Of a DNA stretch of 64,000 nt, positions 30,139 through 39,710 are shown piece by piece. Made by a program: the position numbers and the translations under genes. How positions within the stretch are numbered: the first letter of the stretch is position 1; each line of letters starts with the position of its first letter. The stretch is from assembly GCA_963575745.1 (NCBI GenBank), contig CAUYUJ010011292.1:327007-391006 (forward strand), given 5' to 3'. The stretch is from Prorocentrum cordatum (lineage: Eukaryota; Sar; Dinophyceae; Prorocentrales; Prorocentraceae). The notes under the pieces are model-generated. The model worked only from the letters and a program-made list of their open reading frames with translations. It was not told where the DNA came from and searched no databases.

Positions 30139-30663
30139 GGGGGGGGAGGAAAAAGAAAGCTCGCACCAGCACTCGAGGTCAATGGGGCCCGGGAAGGGAC
30201 ATCCCGCGGCGGGCCAAGGTGCTAAACCGAGATGGGGCCCACCGCTGAACAACCCCGCCCAAGTGCAGACGACGCAAATCAATTAAGACGCCCCGGGCAG
30301 GTGCCTTTGGCGACCGCCTGGTCTGCGGGAGAGGAGCACCTTCCGAGGGAGAAGAAGGTGAGCCAGGGGAGGCCGCCTCTGGGCGGCGAGGGCGGCCAGC
30401 CCGAAGAGAGAGGGAAGGGGCAAGGGAGAAGGGGAAGACGGGGGGCGGTCGGTTGTCGTCGCTTCAGGGGGTCGTATGAGACCGCCGTCGGTAATGCTCG
30501 TCGTCGTTGGTGGTCGTCGTCGCTGGCAGAGGTCGCCGTCTGGTTACTGCAGGAGATCGTGAGAGATCGTCGTCGGCAGCGGTCGAGTCGTCAAAGTGGG
30601 ACGTCGTCGGCAGTGGCCGCTGCCCAGGGCAGCGTGGCCACAGGCGGATCAGGCATCAAGTGC
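30139..30663. other. Unassigned sequence
   Basis: Mixed GC-rich sequence between the CCT array and the 3' end of element D, including a GTCGTC-rich stretch around 30480-30610. It may include the 3' UTR of D. No gene is recognised. Confidence 0.4.
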
Positions 30664-31418
30664 CTATGGCAGCCAGCAGTGCCTCGGCGTTGCCCACCTG
30701 GAGCAGGCAGCTGAGCTGCTACCAGGTATACCGTAGCACCTCACCTCGGTGCGCGCCGCTCCCTCCAAGCCGTGCGCCAGGGACCACACGTAGGCCGCTG
30801 CCGGATCACCTGGGCGCCCGCCGGTCTCGAAGACGACTGGGACAAGGTCGCCGCCGTGAGGTGGGTACCTCCATCGTTTGTCGTCCTCGCGGGTCTGGGC
30901 GGCAAGGCCATCCCGGCTGGAGTGAACCCGCTGGCACGGCTGGTCGTCGATGTGAGCGCAGGCAATGCTCACGTCCAGGTAGACCGCGGTGCCCGTCACC
31001 GCGTCGCGGGTGGCAACATCCATCTTGGCTTCCCCCCACTCCCCAGTCCTCGTGTTGGTCCAGTGCCAGGCTGCAACAAGCTGCTCCGCGGTCGCAACGT
31101 AGCCTGTGACCTTGCGGTGGTAGGCCGCGCAGAAATCGCGCATCGCGTCGTGCTTGCCCGTTCTGTAAGGGCCGCAAGGGCACTTCAGCGCGTGTCTTCC
31201 CCACCTGTCCAGCAGCGCGCCACAGACTGCGCCATCCTCCTTCCGGAGCCGGCACTGCGTTCCAGGGGCGCAGAGGTCGCAGCGCAGGCGGTCTGCGAGG
31301 GCCATTCGGAAGTGACCGTCTGGGATCTTCGTTGGCGTCTCCCCGTCCCTGGCGACTGGGATTGTAGTGGCCTGCGGCCAGTGCCGCCGATCCGGGGCGC
31401 TCCGGGTGCCTGTGGAAA
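30664..31418 (-). pseudogene. Element D: C-terminal zinc-knuckle and restriction-like endonuclease
   Basis: The reading frame from TGTRSAPDRRHWP contains a Cys/His cluster (CDLCAPGTQC, then GRHALKCPCGPY and KHDAMRDF). Next comes WGEAKMDVATRD and GTAVYLDVSIACA, then DDKRWRYPPHGGDLVPVV and ETGGRPGD. The spacing of KMDV, YLDV and KRWRY fits the PD-(D/E)xK restriction-like endonuclease at the C-terminus of R2-type LINEs, preceded by a CCHC knuckle. The assignment is from motif resemblance only. The frame runs upstream into the ACG array without a stop. Confidence 0.7.
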
Positions 31419-31544
31419 TGAACGACGACGAGGAAAACGAAAACGACGACGAAAACGAATACGTCGACGACGACGACGGCGAGAGCGACGACGACAACGA
31501 CCACGACGACGACGACCACGACGGCGATGACGACGACGACGCGA

Positions 31545-31582
<38 letters not shown>

Positions 31583-31618
31583 AGCGACGACGATGACGCG
31601 AGCGACGACGACGACGAC

Positions 31619-31695
<77 letters not shown>

Positions 31696-31752
31696 ACGAC
31701 GACGACGACGACGAGACGACGACGACGACGACGACGAGACGACGACGACGAC
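31418..31752. repeat. (ACG)n microsatellite inside element D
   Basis: About 335 bp of ACG/GAC triplets with few variants. It separates the RT thumb of D from its endonuclease domain, together with the next repeat. Plus-strand polyAsp and minus-strand polyVal/polySer frames are artefacts. Confidence 0.95.
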
Positions 31753-31754
31753 GG

Positions 31755-32400
31755 GGGGACGGGGGGCAGTGGGTTGCAGGGGGGGGGTCTGCTCTGCAGG
31801 GGGGGTCCGCTCGGCAGAGGGAGGGCTGCATGGGAGAGGGGGGTCCGCTCTGCAGGGGGGGGCGCTGCAGGAGGGGGGGTCTGCTCTGCAGGGGGGGGGT
31901 GCAGGGGAGGGGGGGGGGTCCGTTCTGCAGGGGGGCGGGGCTGCACGGGAAGGGGTCCGTCTGCAGGGGTCCGCTCTGCATGGGGGGTGGGGGTTGGGCT
32001 GCAGGGGGGGGGGTCCCTTTGGCAGGGGAGAGGGTGCAGGAAGGGGGGGTCTGCTCTGCAGGGGGGGGGGCGCAGGGGAGGGGGGGGGGGCCGCTCTGCA
32101 GGGGGGGGGGGGGGGGGGCAGCAGGGGGGGGCCCGCTCTGCAGGGGGGTCTGCTCTGCAGGGGGGGGGGGCAGGGGAGGGGGGGGGTCCGCTCTGCAGGG
32201 GAAGGGGGGGGGGGCAGGAGGGGGGGTCCGCTCTGCAGGGGGAGCGGGGGCTGGCTGCAGGAGGGGGGGGGGGGCGCTCTGCAGGGGGGAAGGCTTGCTC
32301 TGGAGGGGGGGGGGGTGCGAAACACTGAATCAGGTCGGAAATGAGGTCCCCCCCCCACTCCCGAAGCTTGAATTAGGTCGGAAATGAGCCCCCCCCCCCG
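31755..32400. repeat. G-rich GGTCYGCTCTGCAGGG minisatellite inside element D
   Basis: Units of TCTGCTCTGCAGGGGGGG or TCCGCTCTGCAG joined by variable poly-G runs (up to about 17 G) recur about 18 times with irregular spacing. The CTCTGCAG core is strongly conserved. The G-runs could form G-quadruplexes. At 32325-32400 two copies of AATCAGGTCGGAAATGAG / AATTAGGTCGGAAATGAG close the array. Confidence 0.9.
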
Positions 32401-32444
32401 CCAGAGCGAAGCTTGAGCGAGCTCAAGCCCACGCTCTCAGAAAC

Positions 32445-33164
32445 TCACACGCCGGATCGGCGGATTTCGAGGTGCCCCCCGGCCCCTGGCCCTCCAGCCG
32501 AGCGAAGGTCGACGCGGTCGTCTTCCCCCAGTGTCTGTAGCAGCTGGTCGCGCGCCTGCTTTCGCAGCGGCCCGGTCCAGTGCCCCTGCCGACCAGCGAG
32601 GGGTTCGTCGAGACAACTGGCCCAGTCCATCGCCTCGAAGGTCCCGCCCCCCTGCGTCAGCAAATGTGCCTCTACCCGCCTGATGGAGTCAGTCACCGCA
32701 GTGCACCGAGCAGCAACACTCTGCCAAGAGACCACGCCCAGGCACGTCCGCACAGTTTTCAAAGACAGAGCCTAGCTTCCAAGGTAAGCTGCCGCGGCCG
32801 TCTCCGCCGCCGAGGTCAGTCCCAGGCTTCCGTGTGCGAGTCGCAGGAAGCACTGCGTTTTTTGGTCGGCGCGCAGCGAGCACCCGAGGAGGTTTTCTAC
32901 CCCCCAGACGATGGCCTCGTCCACTCTTGCAGTCCAGCCGCCGTCCTCGTAGTTGGCCCGCAGGAGGTGGGTGACGCACCCGTTGCAGTACGTTTGCAGC
33001 AAGAGGAAGCTTTCGCGGGTGCCCAAGCCAGCCAAACGAAGATCCCAGAGTTTCGTCACTATGCGGTCAGCGGCCTGCACGTCCTCGTCGCCGTCCGCAT
33101 GGCCGTGCACGACAAGGCGCGATATCGGGTCTTCACGATCGAGCCAAGGGGCAGCCGCTCCCAA
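32445..33164 (-). pseudogene. Element D: RT thumb and connection, two frames
   Basis: The first frame (33164-32772) reads WDLRLAGLGTRESFLLLQTY and ends GLTSAAETAAAAYLGS. The second frame (32762-32445) continues with RTCLGVVSWQSVAARC and HLLTQGGGTFEAMDW. The order and spacing fit the region after the RT palm. A stop or frame change separates the two, and the coding then runs into the G-rich minisatellite. Confidence 0.65.
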
Positions 33165-34850
33165 GCAGCGTTAGGTTCGTTTTTTGAAGGGAGCGAGACG
33201 TGGCGGGAGCGGCGCTGCTGGGTCCGCCGTCCAGGCGGCAGTCTTGCTCTCGTTGAGGGCGAGACCAGCGGCAGTGAGGCCTTCCACGACCGCGTCTAAC
33301 CCCTGGTCGGCGACCGAAGCGGGCAGCACCACCATCACGTCGTCGAGATACGAGAAAACGCGAGCTGTTGGAGCCAAGTGGCGTAGTTGGGCGTCGATGG
33401 CCGCCAGCGGGCCCGCGAGGGCAAGGGCGAAGGACGTTGGGGAGAGCGGGCAGCCTTGGTCGACGCCGCAGGTGGCTTTTGCTTCCCTGGCAGTAGTGCC
33501 TGCGCCCCGGGTGGCAGAGCCAGCTCGCGGCAGGGCCAAGCAGCCCCGGGGCGCGGGCGGCGACCCCTTCGAGCACCTTCTCCCGAGGGACTGCGTTGAA
33601 GGCGTTGGTGGCGTCAAACGCCATGACAACGTCAGTCGGATCAGCAGCTGTCAGGGCGGTGATGGCTTTGTTCACCTTGTCGCAGCCCGCTTTCCGCCCG
33701 ACCGCGAACTGGCATATCCCGCGACCGTCTCGCAGCTCGTCTCGGAACGCGTGGCACGCGGCCCTTGCTGCTATCCGTCGCAGAACGGAGCCGCAGGCCA
33801 CAGGGCGAACCTTGTGGTTGGGCTTCCGCAGAGCGATTTGTCGCGCACCCAGGTTCGCCCGCAGGAAGTCTTCCTGGCATTCTCCCAAGAGGAACCGGGC
33901 GGCTACCTCCGCGGCGAGGTCGGCCGCCTCACTGTCCGCCGTGGTCGTTGCCCAGCGCTCGAAGCGGCTGCCGTTGGGGCCGGGCCCTCGCCGCGCTGGG
34001 TGCCGACTTAGCTGCCCGCGCGCCGCGGACACCAGGTCGGCGCGGGCGTCGGGCGTCACTGGGGCCACTGCGGGAGGTCGCGTCGGCGGCGCGCCTTGCG
34101 GGAAGAGGCTTGACAGAGCGGCGTGCGCCGTGCCGCTCGTGAAGACGGCGCCTGCGCTGCGGTCCAACGACAAGGCCTTGCTGAGGCAGCCTTCGCGGAC
34201 CAGCGTGTTAATGGACCGCGCTTCCTCCGCCAGGGCCCTCTGCCTCCCCCCCGGCTGCGCCGCGTGGCCGGCGGCGGCGGCCGCGTCTCGCCAGGGGGCG
34301 CCCCAGTCTCCTTTCCACGCCAGCCGCAGGCGGGCGGCGATGAGCGGGAACGAGCCCCCTTCCCTCTTGCCGCGCCGGCGCGGGGTGGCCAGGATGAGTC
34401 TGTCCAAATACGCGAGGAGCTTGCAAGCCCAGCTTTCGGCCGCGGCGTCGTCCAAGTCGCGCGCCATGGCGATTTCCTCCCAGACCGTGCCTCGCAGAAC
34501 CGCCAAGCCGCGATGGGCGTCCATGGGCGTATTACCGAAGGTTGGGACCCAGTCGCGCAAGTCGTACGTCACACTGTCCCACCACTCCATGTTGCGAAGG
34601 TCTTCGTGTGAATATCCTTCAGGCCGCCCCAGCTGCCCCCTGTCTTCTGGCAGGTCCGCGCCCCCCAAGCCGTCGTCGTCGGGGTGCTGTGGGGGTTGCT
34701 GCGGGGCTGCCGCTGCTGCGTCTCCCCCTCTTCCTCCGCCGTCTCGCCCTCCTCCTTCGGCGTCTTGCCGCCCTGGTCCCGCTGGCGCCGCCGCGGCGCC
34801 TCCCGAGGGCGCGAGCCCCCCCTCGCCCTCCGCCCGTTCTGGCTTGTAGC
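33133..34850 (-). pseudogene. Element D: N-terminal region and RT palm
   Basis: The frame from about 34850 has a disordered Gly/Ala/Pro region, then MEWWDSVTYDLRDWVPTFGN, a helical region (LAYLDRLILATPRRRG) and RT motifs LRKPNHKVRPVACGSVLRR and DVVMAFDATNAFNAVPR (motif A). After a frameshift near 33500 the palm continues in the frame of 33629-33171 with GVDQGCPLSPTSF (motif B) and VFSYLDDVMVVLP (motif C). An ATG at 34872 gives MATLSQNGY, but this is the antisense of the DinoSL and is not a real start. Catalytic Asp residues are kept, split over two frames. Confidence 0.8.
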
Positions 34851-34883
34851 CATTTTGGCTCAAGGTAGCCATTTTGGCTCAAG
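34846..34883 (+). other. Two tandem relict DinoSL copies
   Basis: The 19-nt core GTAGCCATTTTGGCTCAAG occurs twice back to back at 34846-34864 and 34865-34883. The first copy lacks the leading CC (TT instead) and the second follows directly on AAG. Tandem relict leaders are expected when an mRNA that already carries a reverse-transcribed SL is trans-spliced and retroposed again. They mark the 5' end of element E, whose ORF1 begins 133 nt downstream. Confidence 0.92.
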
Positions 34884-35015
34884 GAGTTATCCGTTCGGTT
34901 TGCACTTTCACTTTGCACTTTCATTCTACACTACCATTTCCCTCTGCCATCTTTACTTCTCTCCAACATCGCGTCGCTCTCGCCCGAGCGCCCCTCGGAT
35001 GGCATCCGGAAGGCA

Positions 35016-35630
35016 ATGGCCGCGACCGGCTCCACCCCGCAACCCAAACGCGCAGAGACAGGGCGGCATGAGGATCAGGAGCCAGCATTCGAGCCTAGAG
35101 ACCAAGCTATCGCCGATGCCACGTCCAAGCGCATGCGCAGCATCATGGACGAGCGAATGACGAAGTACGAGCAGGCCAATGAGGAACAATTCGGAGGCAT
35201 GCAGCACCATATCGATGACACCAAGGGTTCGAGCGCTCCCGAGTTCAAAGCGCTTCACGCCAAGACTGACGCCACAGCTCTTCAAGTACAACAACTACAA
35301 CAAGCATTTGAGAGCATGAGAGGCAGCCCCAGCACACGCAACAATAACTTGCAACTGGTGGCACACGGATTTCCAAAAGACACCTCCGAAGTTTCCGTCG
35401 CCGGGTACTTGACGCAGCTAGCCAAGAACCACAACTGCCAGGACCGGGTGCACAACGTGTTCTGCATGACTGACCCCACCAGCGTCGGATACATAGAGTT
35501 CCAGACACTTGCGAGCAAAAACGGCTTTCACACATGGATGCGAGACAGCCCGCCCCGAGTGCCAGGAGGGGCCCCGCATCAAGCCGCAAGATGCACAGAA
35601 AACCTCGCGAGGCGGAGCGGAGGAACATGA
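35016..35630 (+). pseudogene. Element E ORF1 remnant
   Basis: From ATG 35016 the frame encodes a charged N-terminus (PKRAETGRHEDQEPAFE), a coiled-coil-like region (MDERMTKYEQANEEQFGGM, then ALQVQQLQQAFESM) and a compact domain (NLQLVAHGFPKDTSEVSVAG) ending near MTDPTSVGYIEFQTLASK. That layout matches LINE ORF1. After about 35540 coding continues in other frames (RRNMKQLGFVKYHLNRLLG, then GRGQEVKVPVAQSMREWD up to about 35850), so at least two frameshifts are present. RNA-binding function is inferred from the family plan only. Confidence 0.7.
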
Positions 35631-36189
35631 AGCAGCTCGGTTTCGTCAAATACCACCTCAACCGTCTTTTGGGCACCCCCTTGAAGACATTCGTATTTTG
35701 AGGGGCGAGCTCGCGGCGCAGGTGCCGGGGAAAATGGCGGAGAAAATCGCGCCCGGAGATGTGGAATACGCAGGGCGGGGACAAGAGGTGAAGGTGCCAG
35801 TTGCCCAATCAATGCGCGAATGGGACGCCGAAGGTTCCCCCAAAAACTAGTCCCGAGGGCGCGGTTTGAGACCGGCCCTGCAAGTTTTGGAAGTTTGTTC
35901 AACACAATCGGGCATTCGAATTTCTCTCTCCCCTCCCTCCTTCCGCCCCCCGCTGAGAATGCCCGTGTCTTCCAGAATTCGATGCGAGACCAATGCGGCA
36001 GTGCAATTTTTAACCCTCCTTCAGGAACCGCCCCCGCAGGACTTGCAGCCTCGACGCCGACGTCGCGACCGACCGCTTTACCGGCGTCAGCGTGGAGCAC
36101 TGGAGGCGGGAGAAAGGCTTATGCACGAACAGACGGCGACGTGCCAGCATGCATCTTCCACAAAGCAAAAACGATCCCGACAGACCAGA

Positions 36190-37180
36190 AGCGCCCACCA
36201 GCGACCACCGACGACCCCCAACCAACACCACAAGCATAACCGACCCAGACCGACCAGCAGCATCCACCAGCACCCACCACGGGCAACCACCGACCCGCAA
36301 CACCACAAGCAGCGACGACCCCACATGACCAGCAGCACACGCCAGCACCCACCGCCGACCAACACCGACCAGCATATCCACAGGCAACGCCGACCCCACC
36401 CGACCATCAGCACCCACCAGCGACCACCGACGACCACCGACCAGCACCGCAAGCAGCGCCGACCCAGGCCGACCAGCAACACCCAACACCAAATACCGAC
36501 CACCAGCGACAAGCAGCACCACAAGCAACGCCGACCCCTGCTGACCAGCAGCACACACCAACGACCACCGCCGACCGACGACCAACACTACAAGCAACTC
36601 CCACCAGGACCGACCAGCAGCGCCGACCAGCAGCACCGCAAGCAGCGCCGACGCCACCCGACCAGCAGCACCCACCAGCGACCACCGACGACCGCCGACC
36701 AACACCGCAAGCAGCACCGACCCAGACCGACCAGCAGCACCCACCAGCACCTACCACCGACAACCACCGACCAGCAGCACCACAAGCAACGCCGACCCCA
36801 CCCGACCAGCAGCACCCACCAGCTACCGCCGCCGACCGACGACCAACACAACAAGCAGCACCGACCCAGACCGACCAGCAATACCCACCAGCACCTACCA
36901 CCGACCTCCTTCACCGACCAGCAGCACCGCAAGCAGCGCCGACTCTAATCGACCAGCAGCACCCACCAGCGACCGCCGCCGACCGACGACCAACACCACA
37001 AGCAGCACCGACCCAGACCGACCAGCAACACCCACCAGCACCTACCACCGACCTCTTTCACCGACCAGCAGCACCGCAAGCAGCGCCGACTCTAACCGAC
37101 CACCAGCACCCGCCAGCGACCACCAGTGCCCAAGACCCACCAGCGCCGACCAACCTGCACCAACAACAACCAGGGCAGAC
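36190..37180. repeat. CGACCAGCAGCACC minisatellite between E ORF1 and endonuclease
   Basis: About 1 kb of related units such as CCGACCAGCAGCACCCACCA and CACAAGCAACGCCGACCC. The last part shows a higher-order period of about 147 bp (matching starts at 36860 and 37007). Long frames on both strands (Thr/His/Gln-rich or Val/Gly/Trp-rich) come from the array. Confidence 0.9.
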
Positions 37181-37189
37181 CGACCACAT

Positions 37190-38060
37190 ACATTTGATAA
37201 TCATTCACAAACACGCCCGGTCTCTTTCAACAGACGCCCGGTATCATTCACAAACACGCTCGAGTCCGATCACTGGGATTTCGCCCTTATCAACGAAACG
37301 TGGAGAACAACGGCCGAAGAGTTCTGGACAACCTCGGAAGGGCGCGCCTTCGCCTGATCTGGCAATGACCAAGCATGCCATGGAGTTGCCTTAATCATAC
37401 ATCGACGTTGGGCTAAAACCATGCAGAGGTTCCAAGCGCTTTCGCCCAGACTCGCCTCGGTATCGCTGAAGAAAGGGGGACTGAAATTACAACTCGTGGC
37501 TGCATATCTTCCTCGTTCGGGATACAGTGACCCACACGTGCAGCGCATGTAGGACATGATCCACGAACTTCGCAGAGAGAGCACCAAGACACGACATCAC
37601 TTGATACTCGCAGGGGAATTTAACGCACGGGCGGGGCTTCCATGACTTCCGAGGACGCAGACGACGCCGCCGACATTTTCGACAGCACCACTTCCAGACA
37701 TGTTGGCCGCCATGGATTCGGGGAACAAAACTCGGGGCAGTTGGCTACGTCATTGGGCCGCCCAGGAGGGACTTGTTATTGCAAATGCGTTTTTTTTTTT
37801 CTCGCAAGCCAGTGCAAAAGCAAATCACTTATAGCAGCGGCGACAATCACAAGCAGCTCGACTACGTACTACTGAACCGCACGATGTTCCGGCACTGCGC
37901 CAACGCAGAGGCCAACAACAGGACCCACCTCGGCTCCGACCACAAGGCTGTTACCGTCGATTTGCGGATACCGACCGCAACGATATGCGGGCGACCACGA
38001 TGCGACGACGAACGACGACAGCAACGGCGACAGCACCGACGACGAAAGACCGGCACTATT
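37190..38060 (+). pseudogene. Element E: APE-like endonuclease remnant
   Basis: One frame reads DFALINETWRTT (catalytic Glu), then a TGA near 37357, LKLQLVAAYLPRSGYSD, a TAG near 37549 and HHLILAGEFNARAG (GDFN motif with Asp changed to Glu). After a frame change it reads HKQLDYVLLNRTMF and THLGSDHKAVTVDLR (SDH motif). The motif order is right for a LINE APE endonuclease. Two stops, a frame change and the GEFN substitution make it inactive. The first strand residues (WN-R) are missing, where the minisatellite adjoins. Confidence 0.8.
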
Positions 38061-38574
38061 ACCAACACGCAAGTTTACCGTGACCACCGAAGGCCCCATT
38101 TACGCCCGCACAGTTCGCCTCCGACCCGATTGAACTGCGCGAACACATCCAGCGAGTTATCGTCGAAGCCGCTGCCGCCAGCAGTGCCGCAGGAGACCCA
38201 TCTTGGCGCGACAGAGACGGTGCAATCCCGGCCAGTGCGCAAGCGAACCAACAACCCGACAGAGGACCAGCACGACTACTCAACCTCATCACTGAACGGC
38301 AGCAGACGCCAAATAACGACCACCACTCCCGCAAGCAGCTGAGTAAACGTATACAGCAAGAAATCCGTGCACAGAAGAGGGCGAGACGACGGGCCCATAT
38401 AGCAAACGTACTGGAGCAGTTCAGAGATTTAAAGAGCGCCCCGCGTATCAAAACACGAAGAAAAATAATTCTCATCACCCGCATGACAGACAAAGAGGGC
38501 AACAACTGCACGACGCGACAAGGAATCGCGAATGTTTTCGCGGAGTTCTACAAGCAATTTTACAACTCGACAAC
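38061..38574 (+). pseudogene. Element E: linker between endonuclease and RT
   Basis: Basic linker coding in shifting frames, including RTRRKIILITRMTDKEGNN and RQGIANVFAEFYKQFYN just before the minisatellite. The latter resembles the segment that precedes RT in LINE ORF2 (a helix with FAEFYxxLY). Confidence 0.6.
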
Positions 38575-39705
38575 GACGACGACGCAGCCGGAAGGACCAA
38601 ACGACGACCGCGCCGACCAGCAGACCAACCGGCAGACCGACCAGCAGACCCGCAACCTAACGGGCCGAACGCCGCGCCGGCCGACCGACCAGTAGCCCGG
38701 CAGACCGACCGCCGACTAGCAGACCAGCAGACCGACAACCACTGGTCGACAAGCAGACCCACCGACTCCCACAACGACCAAACCACGACCCCACCGAGCA
38801 CCGACGAGCAGACCGACCAGCAGACCGGCAAAGCAACGGGCCGAACGCCGCACCGGCCGACCGACCAGCAGACCAGCAGACCGACCACCGACCGCCGACT
38901 AACAGACCAGCAGACCGACTACTACCGACCGACCAGCAGACCCACCGACTCCCACAACGACCAAACGACGACCCCACCGACCACCGACCAGCAAACCGAC
39001 CAGCAGACCGACCGGCAGACCGGCAGAGCAACGGGCCGAACGCCGCGCCGACCGACCAACCAGCAGACCAGCAGACCGACCACCGGCCGCCGATTAGCCG
39101 ACCAGCAGACCGACTACCACCGACCGACCAGCAGACCCATCGACTCCCACAACGACCAAACGACGACCCCACCGACCAGCGAACAGCAGACCGACCAGCA
39201 GACCGGCAAACCAATGGGCCGAACGCCGCGCCGGCCGACCAACCAGCAGACCAGCAGACCGACCACCGACCGCCGAGTAGCAGAGCAGCAGACCGACTGC
39301 CACCGACCGACCAGCAGACCCACCGACTCCCACAACGACCGAACGACGACTCCACCCACCATTGGCCAGCACACCGGCCAGCAGACCGACCAGCATGCCA
39401 GCAAACCAACAGGCCGAACGCCGCGCTGGCCGACCAACCAGTAGATCAGCAGACCGACCACCGACCGCCGACTAACAGACCAGCAGACCGACTACCACCG
39501 ACCGACCAGCTAACCCACCGACTCCCACAGAGACCAAACGACGACCCCGCCGACCGACCAGCAGACCGACCGGCAGACCGGCAAAGCAGCATACCGCACG
39601 CCAGACCGACCGACCGACCAGCAGAGCAGCAGACCGACCCCCGCCCGCCGGCCAACAGACTGGCCAACCTACGACCGACCAGCGACCAGCAGACTCACCG
39701 ACTCC
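38575..39705. repeat. GACCGACCAGCAGACC minisatellite inside E ORF2
   Basis: GACCGACCAGCAGACC-type units form a higher-order repeat. The marker CACCGACTCCCACAACGACC starts near 38758, 38941, 39136, 39319 and 39514, giving alternating spacings of about 183 and 195 bp. The array begins right after the FAEFYKQFYN segment and ends right before FTPKELNKAIKGL. It has therefore expanded inside the ORF2 linker without removing the flanking coding sequence. Confidence 0.92.
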
Positions 39706-39710
39706 CACCC

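Larger units (their letters stand above)
30664..34845 (-). mobile_element. Element D, RT with restriction-like endonuclease
   Basis: On the minus strand the order is a proline/glycine-rich N-terminal region, conserved RT palm (to about 33170), thumb (to 32445), inserted repeats (32400-31418) and a C-terminal nuclease-like domain (31418-30664). Several frameshifts make it non-functional. Its upstream end is cut by the SL of element E. A zinc-finger fragment on the same strand at 42282-41893, beyond E, is the likely missing start. Confidence 0.8.

Noticed and set aside
31367-32387. Aspartate-rich and glycine-rich plus-strand ORFs
   Set aside because: Translations of the ACG array and the G-rich minisatellite inside minus-strand element D.
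34619-34924. Minus-strand starts MATLSQNGY and MATSQNGRR as natural N-termini of element D
   Set aside because: These residues come from the antisense of the tandem spliced leaders of element E.
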